From the NCBI RefSeq assembly GCF_932294415.1, contig NC_065538.1, forward strand, positions 75,989,834 to 76,053,833: a DNA stretch of 64,000 nt. The letters run 5' to 3'. Of this stretch, positions 10,979 to 29,391 are shown piece after piece. The notes beneath the pieces were generated by a model that saw nothing but the letters and a program-made list of their open reading frames with translations, made no database searches and was not told where the DNA came from. Each line of letters starts with the position of its first letter. Position 1 is the first letter of the stretch. Source of the stretch: Quercus robur. Its lineage: Eukaryota > Streptophyta > Magnoliopsida > Fagales > Fagaceae. The position numbers were made by a program, and so were the translations under genes.

Positions 10979-13900
10979 ATGAAGATGGGCTCAGTAACAA
11001 TGAGTTTCGCTTCAATCTTAGCCAATGGCTGCAGAAGTATAAGTCCTCCTGTGACCCTTGTGCGCACGTTAGCAACCACCCATGTTGCTCTCAGCAAGAA
11101 GCACCATAACAAGCACTTGGTGGCTGCTTGGTGTTCTGGGTGTTCAAATATTAGTGCTTTTGCATGTGAATCCTCAAAGTCAGATGTTGTACACGCTGCT
11201 ACTACTACTTCTGTTAGTGGGTATGTCAAAGTTAAAGTTTTTATTGCTTCTATATTGTTGGATGCCTGTAATTTTGGCTTTTTTTTAGGTTTGGTTGAAA
11301 TGAATCTTGTTTGCACTTTGTTTGGCTTTTGAGAAATCTGAGGAAAGAACAGGAATTTGAATTTTCTTAGTGTTATTATATCATAAATTTCGTTTCTTTA
11401 GAACCCCATGGTACACAGTCAGCCGGGGACCAGAAAGTGGAGGTCACTGGTTCCAAATTCCACTCTCACTCATACAAAAAACCAAAAAAAGTCACATCTT
11501 TTGTTAATGGGTAATTCATATTTCCAGTGCTTGCAGTTACTGCTTATAGTTTGTTGAGTGACTGTGAGTTGGTTTATTTCTTAGCTGAAAGTATATTTTT
11601 AGATAAATTATAATGAAGTTTGCTTGCACTTGGTTTGTTGATGAGTAAAGTAAACTTAAACTGAGAAAAAGCTTAAGAAATGAGGTTTTGAATCTTCTTT
11701 TTTCTTTCCCTAATACCCCTTCTTATTCAATGGTTGCTTTAAAATATATTGCTCTAATTAAAGAACTTTTTTTTTTTTTTTGGTTGAATTCATAAATTGT
11801 TCTTTTGAAATACTTTGTAGTGCCTGTTCATTGTCTTGACTCTAAGACTCATTTTTGTTTAAGCTACCCTGAATATCATCGGCTACTTCCATGTCCCTCG
11901 GAGAATGGCCCGCCAAGAATCGAACACTTGGTTGTCTCAAAAGGTGGGCCTGTTCAAGAATATATCTGTAAAGCTCTGGATCTTCCTGCGCTGTGAGTGC
12001 TGCTCTTTTTTCTCAATTACTTTAGAGTTGTTGGTATTGCTGTATGATCTTTGATTTTCTGTTAGAATTTTTCAGGATGAAGTGATAAATGTAGAGTTTC
12101 ATTCTTTGAAGGTTTGTTGCAGATCTCATCCATTTTGGAGCTGTATATTATGCCCTTGTATGTCCAAAGCCTCCTCCAAGTGCCACTGAAGAGCAAATTA
12201 GGATATTTAAAGAATTTACAGCTCCATCAGTTCTGAGAAAAAGAGTTTCCATCAAAGGGAAAACAATACGAGAAGCACAGAAAACTTTTAGGATAACTCA
12301 TGTAGATCAGTTTGTTGAAGCTGGAACATACTTACGAGTGCACGTACACCCAAAACGCTTCCCAAGGTAAAGCATTATGTGTGACAGAGTTAACTATCAA
12401 TTTTATTAGAATGATACTCATTGACATTTGAACTTTTATTAGGTGCTATGAAATTGACTGGAAATCAAGAATTATAGCTGTGTCTGAGTCCTATGTGGTT
12501 TTGGACAAGCCTGCCGGTACATCAGTATGTAATCAATCCATTAATTTCATTGTAATTATGTGACTTTACCAAAATTGTGCCTCAAATGAATTGATGTTCC
12601 ATATAATTATTTATATAATTGTTTTGTATATGGCTAAATGCTAGAACTGCATAGTTTGGTTGTCCTTTCAATGCTCTTGTTTTTAGTTTCTCTTAAATAA
12701 AAGATATGTAAAACAAGGACATAATCATGGTTATTAATGTGTGTGTGTATTTCACATTTATTTATACATTCTTTATGATTTCTAAGTCACTCAATATCAT
12801 TTACATGGCCTTTTTGAATGTTTGTTATTAGTTCATTGATTGCTTTATGCTTTTATGGTTTTTTTTATTTTTTATTTATTTTTATGTTAATTTTGATTAG
12901 GTTGGAGGAACTACAGACAACATAGAAGAAAGTTGCGCAACTTTTGCCACTCGTGCCTTGGGTTTTACAACCCCTTTGAAGACTACCCACCAGATTGATA
13001 ATTGCACAGAAGGCTGGTACTGTACCTTATAGGATTAATCATCTTATAGAATATGTTGTTGGTTGCTATTGCTATTACCATTGATAGAGAGTGAATAGTG
13101 GTTTATAATTTACTTGCAGTGTTGTGTTGGCTAGGACCAAGGAGTATTGCTCTGTTTTTCATGGTAAAATTAGAGTAAGTTCTCTGGCATAGACTGTAGT
13201 CAGCAAGTCCTTCTTGCAGGGAGGGCAGGCTCCAATTACCCTGTAGCGGGAAGGCCCCTCATGCTGTGCATGCTACTCTGTGAGTGCATCCTTCTCACAG
13301 AGTAGATGCACAAAACTGGATGTATATATATTTTTAATTTACATTTACTTAATTTCAGTTTCCCTCTTTAGGCCGTTACTCTCATATGAATTTTCTTGTC
13401 ATCAGGAGAAAAAGGTGAAGAAGCTTTATCTTGCTCTTGCTGCTGCTCCGGTGCCAATAGGAATAATTGCCCACTACATGCGTCCAGTTAACATGGCTCC
13501 AAGACTCATTTCAGAAGGTAACCACCTCAATCTAGCATAATGGTGATTATGGAAAATTGTCTCAAACCTTTGATGAGTTGCATTTTGTTATCTTGATGAA
13601 GGCAAACATGCATTGTGCACATATGCATTACTCAATAAGCCTTCTGATGCTAGAGCATCCAAGAGGCATGCTAAGGCCGAGCAGGCCCACTCATCAGCTT
13701 AGCTTGATCAGTGGTTAGCATGAGGTCCAAGTTGAAATAATTACTACGTAGAAAGGAATCATAGATTATTATATTCACATAACAGTGATTTGTTCAAATG
13801 GTGATCTTTTTACTTTTCCCCTGTTTGGGGTGAAAATGGTGATCTTTAAAATTCATTAAAGCTATCTTGGTTTTAGCCAAAAAGTGGAGAAATATATATT

Positions 13901-15547
13901 AGGACAATAGGACCTATGAAGTACAAAGTAGAAATTAGAAAATCATCACGTTTTGATCACTCTTTTGATAAGCTGTTTATTGAATGACAATATTGATCTA
14001 ATTAGTTCTCTTTGTTTTGGAAAAGATGAATTGCTCCTGAAAAGAATCTATTGATTTGCTCCAGTAAAGGAATCTGTTGATTCTCTCCGAAAAGAAATCT
14101 ATTGATTCTCTTCCAGTTGTTTGGGCTTAGGTGCAGTGATTTACTTCATAGTTGAGGTCTTTGGTTCAAGTCTAGGATGGCCCAGCTGTGCTATGCCTAT
14201 GTAAAAGAATAAAGAAGTTGACTCTGTGCAAGCTCCCCTTTTTACCTACTCTAACATGGTAGCTAAATTTATGTGGATATTTCCTTCACAAACTCAAGTT
14301 CCTTACATGTAATTTTCAATAACTGGTTTGGCAAGTCCATTATTAAAATGATTGTTTCCGCAACTGGTATGATTAAGAAAGTATTCTCTCTGTTCTATAT
14401 GGGAGGTGGGGTGTGGATTGAGTTTATCCCAAAACTTTTGTGGCATGCAGATTTTATTAAAGGATGGAACTTATGTCAACTTGAGGTCTTGGAATGCAAG
14501 GAGGTTCCGTGGCCAAATGCTGTCATTGAAAAGAAATATTGTGTGGAGGATTGTGGCTGGCCCTCCCAGCATATTGCATATGAGTGTAAAATCAACCTTC
14601 TGACTGGTCGGACTCATCAGGTTTGTCACTTGTCCTTTCTTTCATTGTTTTTCTAATTTGAATGGTAGTTATTCATTAACCCTGTGGTCTAAACCATGAA
14701 ATTTTAGAATGAGTAAATGTATTAAAATAATGTCAAACTTTCCGACTCTGCTGTGGAGAGAAAAGGTTATAATTGCCCCTGCAATTTATTTCCTGCACTC
14801 CCTGACGTGCTTCTTTTATTGTTGACTGGGAATGAAATTGCCATTTGATTCTAAAGGCAAGGTTCAACTTTAGCTCAAAGGAAGATTTCTAGGAGTGTTT
14901 GAGATTCGGAGAATTTCTAGTTTGAAGGATTTCAGTTTTCTCAATATTTTAACTGAGCTTCTCAAGGAATTGACTCTGAATATCTGTCAAGGTTTATATG
15001 GTAAAATTAATTAATGTTGGTGGAGTAGCTTTTCTACAAATTTTATTTTATGGTTCTTTGGTTCAAATAGTGAAGCTATTGATAAGTCAATATTGAATAT
15101 AGGTAATGGAGGCTGGTATATTTATTCACAGTTGGCTTTGTTATGTTATTAGATGCTATGAAAGGCAGAGAAACAAAAGGACCAGAAAATTTAGTCCTTT
15201 GGTCATATAAGTGAGAGAAGACCAGATCTATTACTTTGATAATAACTAGACTTACAATGCAGATTCGAGCACAGCTGGCTGCCTGCAGTGCACCATTGGT
15301 GGGTGACTCAATGTACTTGCCAGTTGCAATTGCAGAGATGAGAAGTCCTGGGCTTAACCCATTTGGCAGATACAAGCAAAATTATACTAGTGAGACTGAT
15401 GAAGCAAAGGCTGTTACAGAGTGGATTGAACAACATGGAAAAGAACCAAATGTTGTTATTGGTCTTCAAGCTTGTCAGATTTCATGGGATGATGGTGAAC
15501 ACATGTATGAGGCTGGGTCTCCTTGGTGGAGATGTGAAATTGCTTAG
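10979..15547 (+). CDS. RNA pseudouridine synthase, At4g21770-like (RluA family)
   Basis: Predicted to isomerise uridine to pseudouridine in RNA. The Arabidopsis relative (RNA pseudouridine synthase 6) is annotated as chloroplastic; the substrate RNA is unknown to me. Nine exons join in phase: 10979-11220, 11864-11992, 12112-12366, 12443-12524, 12901-13016, 13120-13174, 13406-13517, 14451-14620 and 15263-15547, all with GT-AG introns, giving 481 residues (relative about 470). The N-terminus is rich in Ser, Thr and basic residues, fitting a transit peptide. The catalytic region is HQIDNCTEGCVVLA with the expected Asp at residue 269; bacterial RluA proteins have HRLD here. The third motif LTGRTHQIRAQLA spans the last intron (residues ~381-393). 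For exon 3 I used the acceptor before GTTTGTTGCAG because it restores the phase (ALFVADLIHF). An in-frame upstream ATG at 10913 would add 22 residues. The gene is convergent with the beta-glucosidase at 16432-22168, 884 bases between stops. Broken copies lie at 33318-33832 and 36452-37296. Confidence 0.93.
14110..14215 (+). mobile_element. SINE-like fragment in intron 7 of the synthase gene
   Basis: It has a B-box-like GGTTCAAGTCT after an A-box-like stretch, in a part of the intron that otherwise looks unique. I see no clear target duplication, so the limits are approximate. Confidence 0.3.
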
Positions 15548-16431
15548 AATAGGTACTTGAAGATATGGATCAACTGCAGCATTCCGTTAACTTTTAAGCT
15601 AAAGTTGAGGTTTGTCATATGTCACTATTATGTTAAAGTTCCTGACTTGGCTACTTCTGTTGATGTTAACTCTCTTGCAAATGAATTCAACAACTGTTTA
15701 ATAATAGATAAAACACATCTAATGTGCAGGTATGTATTATTGAAGGCATGACTCAATTCAAGGAAGGATGAAATCTAAATGGCCCATGGTATGTTTGTTC
15801 ACCTTTGCATCTCATGTAAGCAATTTTGATAAGGATTGTAAAGTGAAAAGTGAATTGCCAAAAAAAGTAGGGAGAAAACAGCTTACATAGAAGTAAAATT
15901 GTGATGTTACTAGAGAGAAACAAATTGCGCTTTCTATTGCTCCCCCCCCCCCCCCCCCCTCTTTCTCTCTCTCTAACAATTTTATGAATAGGGAGATCCG
16001 TCTCCTTTTTTGGGTCATTCTTACATTTTTACACTGCATTACATCTGCAGTGTGATTTATAACCATCTATGCTCTGGAATAGAGGAGCTTGGTTTTAAGA
16101 TGTATGTACCATTCACTGTAATATATAAGGAAAATTTGTGTTGGGCTCAAGTGCCAGGGGTCAAGCGCCATATGTTGTCTATTGAATTGTCCTTATTTTT
16201 GTGGTTATCTTTAATTTTTATTTATTTTTTTCCTCCTTAACATTGTTTGCGATGGATGTTGGGTTGAATGTTTTAGATATGATCTTTTTCCCAATATTGC
16301 CTGTTTCTAGATTGTATTGATTGACAAACTTTTCATTTGTTTTCGAAACTGAGGTAAATGCTAAAGAATAGTATTAGCAAATTTCCTTGTTCTTTCTTTA
16401 TACTTTAAAACACAAAAACATAAGGAATACA

Positions 16432-22168
<5,737 letters not shown>

Positions 22169-22381
22169 GGCAATCCGAGCCTTTCAGGCTTTTGCTATAA
22201 CTAAAGTGGGTCTATAAATGCAAATGCATGCTTTGTATAATATGAGAGAGGTTGTGTTTGTTAGCGTGTGTGTGGTTTCTTAGGTGGAATCTGTCATTTT
22301 TTTACTACAAACCTGAGCTTGTCATTGTGAGATTATAAACTGATTTGGCAAGATCTGGTTATATTATAAAGAGGACCCACT

Positions 22382-22452
22382 ATAATTTTTTGTTGTTGAT
22401 ATTTTGATAGAATTAGATGTTTTTGTTGAAAATATCAACAACAAAAAATTAT
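22382..22452. repeat. Perfect 24-bp inverted repeat with 23-bp loop
   Basis: Arms 22382-22405 and 22429-22452 are exact reverse complements. A 10-bp direct repeat gacccactat (22374-22383 and 22481-22490) brackets the hairpin and about 30 further bases, which suggests a tiny element of about 97 bp with a 10-bp target duplication. It lies about 215 bases upstream of the copy A start codon. Confidence 0.7.
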
Positions 22453-22539
22453 GTATCAGTTGAACAACATAGCTATTGGTGACCCACTATTAATTTCAAA
22501 TGAATCAAAAAAAAAAAAAAAAAATTTTATTATTATGTT

Positions 22540-22908
22540 AGAAATTTTTAGGGAAAAAAATGTCATTTATTAGATAAACCAATTCCAGTCCAAAAGGGCC
22601 AAAACAATAGAATTTGATTCAGCAAAAAAAAGAAAAAAAAAATTTAGACAAAAATAGTATCTGGAATGGTTGAGTTCAAATAAGTCAAAAAAGTCTACCC
22701 AAAAAAAATTGATCAAGAAGTAAAATTATATTCAAGAGAACCTACTACTATAATTTTTACTCCTTGATCATTTTCTGGTAGACTTTATTAACTTATCGGA
22801 ACCCAATCATGCATACTTCCTTTGTCCGATTCTTATTGTTTTGGACTGAGGGTTGGTTTATCTAATACATATAATTTTTTTTTCCCCAAATAATTTCAAA
22901 GATTTTTT
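22540..22908. mobile_element. Foldback element, long imperfect arms
   Basis: The left arm (about 22540-22730) and right arm (about 22749-22908) are inverted copies around a centre near 22740. Matching phrases include attagataaaccaa / ttggtttatctaat and tgatcaagaagtaaaat / the complement of tttttactccttgatca. The right arm and following DNA to about 23225 recur at 29407-29905. Confidence 0.7.
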
Positions 22909-23254
22909 TCTGAGATAAAAATGTACTCATTTAGTCTCAGATTATTGGTCCAACATTTTATTTTGGAATGCCTTAAAATGTAGTTCTCTCTTTGATAATT
23001 TAAAAAAAAAAAAAAAAAAAAGTAGTTCTCTTTCAAAAGTTATCAAATAAATTTTCAAATTTACCATTTTTTTTTAAGAAAAGAAAAAATCAATGCTAAT
23101 TTTTATTAGAGTTTAAATTAATGAGAGTTTTTTTGTAAACTAGCTTGTACATTTTTTTTACTAAAAGACAAAATATTAAATGATGTTTTCTAAAAATTTA
23201 GTTTTTCTAAAAATGAACAACATGGGAAATACAAATTCTTTGTACCACTTTTTG

Positions 23255-23411
23255 GGAAAATTATTAAGTACTCTCGAAGTACCATAAATGTGTATTTTCC
23301 CTCTCATATAAATGATGGGTCCCACCATGAATTTAATTAGTGAGATCCACCATTTATGTGAGAGGAGAAAATACACATTTATAATACTCCGGGAATACAC
23401 AATAATTTTCC
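23255..23411. mobile_element. MITE, 157 bp, 9-bp target duplication
   Basis: It starts GGAAAATTATT and ends AATAATTTTCC, with arms that pair for about 60 bases (aaatgtgtattttc and its complement). A perfect 9-bp duplication, cactttttg, flanks it (23246-23254 and 23412-23420). Related to 21106-21265; Mutator-type by target size. Confidence 0.8.
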
Positions 23412-23620
23412 CACTTTTTGTGTATCACTCTATTTTACTTTCCTTATAAAATAACTGAAATTTAAAATAGAAAGCAATCATACACATGATAAGTAGTGAT
23501 TGGTGAAGCATAAAATAGTACACAAAAAATGTTACAGAGGATTTGCATTCCCACATGGGATAAAAATTGTATATTATTTTATGACTCATTGGTTAACTTG
23601 TTATATGTTAACTATATGCA

Positions 23621-23668
<48 letters not shown>

Positions 23669-24278
23669 ACTTATGGACCATAAAAATTCATGGATATTGT
23701 GGCTCTTAAGAGTAAGGAAAACATTTTCAAGGTTAGTCATTTCTGGCATTGTATTATCTTCCAAAATGAATTGTAAAAGGTGTAGGCAGAATATAATTGG
23801 AAGTAGACTTGGCAAATTTGCATGTGATGCCACGTATATAGAGGCCACATGAGTTGCACATGACATTTTTTTCTATCCAAGTTAATAATCCAATTAATAG
23901 CATGGTGCAAAGTGAAATACAAGTTATAGTTTAGTGTGGTAATCATACATTCTGAAAGTTCAATGTGGTAATTGTAAACGAGGGTATAATTTAGATTGGT
24001 AAAGTGTATAGAGAATCATGCACATATATATATATATATATATATCCAAAACTAAAAGAAAATCCAATTAGATCTCAAATTGGAGTCTAATTTTATGTGA
24101 TGTGTCCCATTCAATTTTATTATTTTTGGTGTAGCAATTTACTACACTCTAAAGAATGAGGAATCCAATTTAATTTTCTTAATTTTTTTGGTGGTAAATG
24201 AGTTATTAAGTGAGAAAACCATAAAATCAAAAATAATAAACCTTAAAAAATTACTATCAGTGATTCAGTATTATTATT
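23412..24278. other. Intergenic, no gene seen
   Basis: AT-rich, with a long A run (about 23622-23667) and a TA microsatellite near 24026. The open frames that cross the A run are artefacts of the homopolymer. Confidence 0.5.
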
Positions 24279-24279
24279 A

Positions 24280-24330
24280 CTAGTCTGTAACCCTATGTAT
24301 ATATATGCATGGGTATAATTAAAAATAATT
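24280..24330 (-). mobile_element. Helitron-like 3' terminus (copy D)
   Basis: On the minus strand, CCCATGcatatatataCATaGGG forms a hairpin and is followed by TTACAGACTAG and a host T, the end structure seen in copy C. The other end was not located; the element would extend to higher coordinates. Confidence 0.45.
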
Positions 24331-24739
24331 ACAATTATACAGTTTAAATTATACTTTTTTTAGAAGAGATTGAAATTATATATAGTAGTAGCTTACACCT
24401 TTTTTTAAAATATGTTTACCTAAAATGAAAGTTCAAATTAATATGATTACCTAAAGTGAAATCTATAATACACATTGTAGGGGCCTTGTCCATATTAGCA
24501 AAAATGAGTATCGACACACATAAAATTGAAATTTTTGTTTAATATCATAATATTTTGTCAAATAAACATCTAAGGCCTCACCAATTTTCAAATTATATTT
24601 TTTTAATTGGGTTAAAGTTCCATTAGGAATTCTTATAAAACCTCCTATATTAAAAGTTCTACACATGTTTTTACCTTACCTTATAGAATTATGTTTGCAT
24701 TATATTTATTAGCGATATTCATAAAAATATATATATATA

Positions 24740-25810
24740 TTTATTAGGGACTAAAGAAAAAAAAATTTTGTGAGCAAATTTTAAAATGTTGAACCTAAGA
24801 TATTTTTCAAATAAAAGTGCTAACGAAGATAAATTTTTGGTGCACGTGGTAGAAATACATTGTAATAGGGCATGTGTGCCTGTGTACACTCATAACGCAA
24901 TGTAAATATAACCATAAACATAACCATAAACATAAACATATATAACAACACACACTCACACACATATAGTCTATCCTCTTTTTATATGCAAAAAAGTTAA
25001 TTTGAGTTTAAAAATTCCCCCAAAAAAAAAATATTACCTTTGAATTAAGGGAGTATTAAAATTAATTATTATTTTTCCTATTTAATGTGAAACTAGCCAA
25101 TTTGTAGGTCTGTAGCCAAATTGACCAAAATGCCCTTGATTGACCAAGCTTTGACTAAGTTGACTAACAGTGAAATGAACTAAAAAATTCACCAAACTAC
25201 CAAATTCCATCATTTTACATCTAAATCTGCATTCCCAAAAATTTCCCTCACATTTGACTAAATTTGATTGTAATCAACCCAAGTTTAACCACAATTTGAC
25301 CAAGAATCCGACCTTTTGATCAAAATGAATTCAAGCTCATACTGAATTTAACTGGATTCCCTTTAAAATGATTGTTCACAAGCCTAGGTTAGACTTAAAA
25401 AAATAAAGATATTATAAAAATATTTAAAAATGCCTGACAGTTGGCCATGGCTCAATGTGGGAAAAGTTATAAAATTAAATTATGTTTTAATCTCAAGTAT
25501 GTACTTATCAAAAACCCGACAATATTAAATTTACATAATATTCAAACCATCTCGAAGATTGTTGTAGCAGAGTACATAAAAAATGATACTTAAAGACAGC
25601 ACTGAGTTGCATTATATTTTAAATATAGTAATTATAATTATATATTCTGTGTGTGCACGCATGCTTGTGTGAGTGGCTCCCTTGTACCTTACGTTTTCCA
25701 TTAATTAAATATTCATATATATTTGAGGCAATAAGTGGATCTCTACTCATTTACCTTTCAAAATATAGGGAAGATTCTAGGTTTCTTATACCATTTTTTG
25801 GATGTCTTCC

Positions 25811-25857
<47 letters not shown>

Positions 25858-26245
25858 TGGAGATTTGGTATCCTAATAACTAAATTTAAAGCCAACAAAT
25901 TCAATAAACTCAAAAATATTCTTTTGATTCTTACATCTAGGCATAAGGTAAATTAAATATAAATGTTTAGGTAAATGGATAAGCATTGACAATTAACATC
26001 TTGGATTTAGTTGATCAACTCAAAACTAACATGTTATAATGCTAGATTGGTTTCAACTCTAATTATCTATAGATAAGCATTACATTTATGTTTATAATCA
26101 TGTGTGTCCTTGTGTGTGTGTATATAAGGGATCTAAATAATATAATTGTGAAAATATATAAATAAATGCCAATATAAATAAAAAAATAAACATAAACATA
26201 ATAAAATATATAATAAAAATTGAAAACTAACCATTAAGTATTAGG
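24740..26245. repeat. Dispersed repeat, copy 1
   Basis: 24740-25430 matches 56870-57475 in the same orientation over many phrases (gatatttttcaaat, aatacattgtaata, cattttacatc, aaaatttccctcacat). 25990-26245 matches 57955-58215 in the opposite orientation (ctagattggtttcaac, taaccattaagtatta). The interior has a long T run at about 25820-25856. No coding region. The class is unknown; a worn DNA element or LTR-type remnant is possible. Confidence 0.6.
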
Positions 26246-26329
26246 AGTAAATACTGAGTCATTGAATCCCCCATTCTCTCCTCAAGAGGCAAAGTTGGTT
26301 AAGAGCATTCAACTTTGTCATAATACTAT

Positions 26330-26770
26330 GGAGGATAAGTTGGTGTGGCCTTTTGTCTCTTTGGGTATTTATTAGGTCAAGTCAGGGTAAAATTTCCTTT
26401 CTCAAGAAAGAGCCATGGGTACTTAGGTTTAAGCAAATCTGAATCAGTTTCAGGGTGTATGGAAACAAATTTGGGGATACACTGTTCTGAATAAGATGAA
26501 GAATATAATTTGGAGGGCTTGCAAAAATGCCATACCTATCAAAATGAATTTAGTTTGCATGACAGTTTTAACCGAAGATATTTGTGAACATTGTAAGCAA
26601 CGTGAGGATGCTATTCATGCCTTATGGTTATGTCCTTGTGTTTCGGCTGTATGGGACTTAGACTCTATGTGGAATTTTTGTCAAGTCAAACATTTTTCTA
26701 AGTTTGTAGAACCGATGTAACACGTGATTAATGAAAAGAAAGACCATGAGGTTTTTGCCATATTTTTCTG
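26330..26770 (+). mobile_element. LINE fragment, zinc-binding region after reverse transcriptase
   Basis: Only the C-terminal part of a plant L1-type ORF2 remains. An upstream reading resembles LVWPF..VKSG, and the open stretch 26496-26720 gives IIWRACKNAIPIKMNL, then CEHCKQREDAIHALWLCP, the Cys/His-rich zf-RVT pattern known after plant LINE reverse transcriptases. The upstream part carries in-frame stops. The reverse transcriptase core and 5' end are missing, so this is a dead, 5'-truncated copy. Confidence 0.8.
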
Positions 26771-26959
26771 AACTCTTTTGGCTCCGTAGAAATTGACTTT
26801 GTGTTGAAAACAAAACCATTTCCTATTAATGAAGTGATCCTAATAGCCCACCCACTGCTACAAAACCATATTGTGATTGTTGGTATCCTCCAACAAATTC
26901 TTCAATTTTGATGGTAGTGTTCAAGAGAATCAAGACATGAGAAGCATGTATTGGTGGTT

Positions 26960-27065
26960 GTTCTAAAAATGGAAGAGTTAAATGTAGTGAAGATCATCAA
27001 AATCATAGAGCACATAGTAGAAACACGTAGAAACTACAATGATGAATGGACAAATGATCATTCAT
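26960..27065. repeat. Short repeat shared with 37795-37895
   Basis: About 100 bases (gagttaaatgtagtgaagat, agcacatagtagaaac, actacaatgatgaatgga) recur in the same orientation just downstream of beta-glucosidase copy B. The similarity stops abruptly on both sides. I do not recognise a protein or family. Confidence 0.7.
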
Positions 27066-27915
27066 GAATTAGACTGACTTGAACATGAGAATTTTTTATC
27101 CAAAGTAAAATGGGTCAACCTAGACCCAACCCACTTTTTTTAGAGTCAGTTTGGGTTAACCCGTCTGACTTGACCCAACCTATTTTTTATGATATAAATT
27201 TTGAGATCATCAAGTAGCTTAAATCAAAATAACATCTCTACATCTTTTGGTGTGATAAAATTAAAAGGGCTTAGAGCATTGAATTTCTACTATAAAAATC
27301 ATAATATTTTTGTCATTGTTAGTCAGAGGTCGGAGCAGCCACACATAGCCAACAACTAAACCGTTTCCTTAATTACAAGTCTTAACTTCGTCCCTGTCCA
27401 TGTCCAAGTTCAGTGATGTGTGGGTTTAGTATATAATTTTGGACAGTTTAACTTATGTGAAACTGAAAATGCATGCTTTCTTTGTAATTTACTAAATGTC
27501 TCCTCATAATTCCTCTCGCATGCTCACAAGAATTACACTTCCTTTGCCATAAAAACGTGCACCAATTAACAAAAAAGAGCAAAACACCAGCACTTTCAAA
27601 TGGATGAAATTTTTCTATTTAACAACACCATTTACACCAAAGCAACAAATTGTGTATTTCCAATCATATCACATATAAAGCCATATTTCCTAAGCAATTA
27701 TTTATTCATTAATAAATTCCACTATTGTTAACAATCAAAGATATGCTTCATGGTTATAAAAAAGAAAAAAGAAAAAAAATATGCTTCATGGAAGATATCT
27801 CAATAGAAATGCTCAAAAGGTAAGCATATGCTATTTCGTATTATATATCTTACATAAAATTAAAAAAAAAATAAAAAATTAAGTCACAAATGAGATGTGA
27901 AAACCAAAACCTACT

Positions 27916-28692
27916 TGTAGGGATAAGGGCCCAAAACCATATGTTGGACCTTGGACTTTGTCCAAGGACATTGATAGGTCTGAGGAGGAGCAAATAGTTG
28001 TTAGATGTTCCCAGTTAAAGTCTCATAAGTAGGGAACGAATAAAAGGTGGTTCGAGGAGGAACTCCTCCTTAGATATGATGAATACAATTCAAGTATGTA
28101 CTCCAGTAATTAGAATGATCCTCCAAGAAACTCCAAAGATAGGGACATGCCTCATGAACGTACAAGAATGAAGGAAACCTAAAAATATCTAAGGGAAAGC
28201 TACCACCACCGTATTAAATGCACTGCAGCTACTTTTCTGGCCGCATTTATGTGGAGAAGACCTCTGAACAGTGCTACCTTGGCTATCACAACTCACAGAA
28301 AACCAGAGAGTGTGTCTAATGGGACAGGTACTCAAGTAAGAGCTCGGATGATCAACAAGTGTAGGATGAAGATAGTCCAAAGGGGGATATATAATGTGAA
28401 AGACCCTCCATGGAGAATGGATCAGAAAAATAGAAATAAAACTCTTTAGCAATTTAAACTATCTTTGTATCCATCTATGATTAATTTATATAAGGGGGAC
28501 CTCCTTGGACTGAAAGCATATTAAGATCAACATCTCTTATTTGTGCTTGATTGTCATTCAAATCAAAACTATCCGTTGTTCAATTCATTAGAGTCTAATT
28601 CTTCGACTTACTCTCTACAAATTTATTGTATTGGGCTCATAGGGCAAATATCCCATACGTTTTGGGATTGGACTGTAAATCGAGACCCTACA
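27916..28692. mobile_element. Solo LTR of an LTR retrotransposon
   Basis: The 777-bp sequence starts TGTAGGGATAAGGG and ends GAGACCCTACA, so it has TG..CA ends inside an imperfect inverted repeat. A 5-bp target duplication, ctact, flanks it (27911-27915 and 28693-28697). No internal retroviral region or second LTR lies nearby, so it is a fossil left by LTR-LTR recombination. Family (Gypsy or Copia) not assigned. Confidence 0.85.
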
Positions 28693-28697
28693 CTACT

Positions 28698-29390
28698 TAT
28701 GAGCTCCACCACCCACTTAGGAAGACCTCTTAATGTGTGTGTGGATTTTGGCTGGTATGATCAATTTTCATGCAATAAGTTTTTATTTGTTTTCCAAAGA
28801 AACACAGTCTTAAAGAATAATATTTTTAAATTCAAATACTAGAATTAGAAAACTCAAATGTAAAAGGCTACGCTTTTTATTTGAGATACAAAGAAAAGTA
28901 CATGCATGGACATACTGAGACTAATGAGCTTGTTGGAAATATTTTGTTTTAATACACAATCTTTAAAAAAGAAACAAGTTTCTTCCAACATCCATAATAG
29001 GAACTTAAATAAAAGTTTGAAAATTCTTTTTTAGTTAGTTAACTAGTACAAATCACTCATATTTCATCTTGGCCTAAAATTCGACTAATTCTAATCCATT
29101 TTGGTCTATTCCACAAAATTCCAATTGGCATAATGATTTCAGCCATAATGGGAACAATATATTTTTCCCCATTCCCTAAACTCGTTTTCATTTTTTCATA
29201 ACTTAACTCGCCTATGATATTTGTGTTTCTTTTTTTCATTAAGAATGTGTGTGTTTTTTTTTTTTTTTGTTCATTTACTTTACTTACCTATGACATTTTT
29301 CTTTGCATATACTCTCTTATATATGGCATGTTTTAATGTTGATATTAATAATATGCATTATTTAAATTTAAGTTAATAAATGATATGGTA
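28698..29390. other. Intergenic, no gene seen
   Basis: AT-rich. The short open frame on the minus strand near 29057-29239 has no recognisable domain. Confidence 0.45.
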
Positions 29391-29391
29391 G

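Noticed and set aside
22374-22490. A conserved microRNA gene
   Set aside because: The perfect, very AT-rich stem and flanking direct repeats fit a MITE better; without small-RNA data I do not call a microRNA.
23529-23866. Frames across the poly-A run, and the run itself as a retrogene tail
   Set aside because: No gene-like sequence precedes the run and no target duplication was found.
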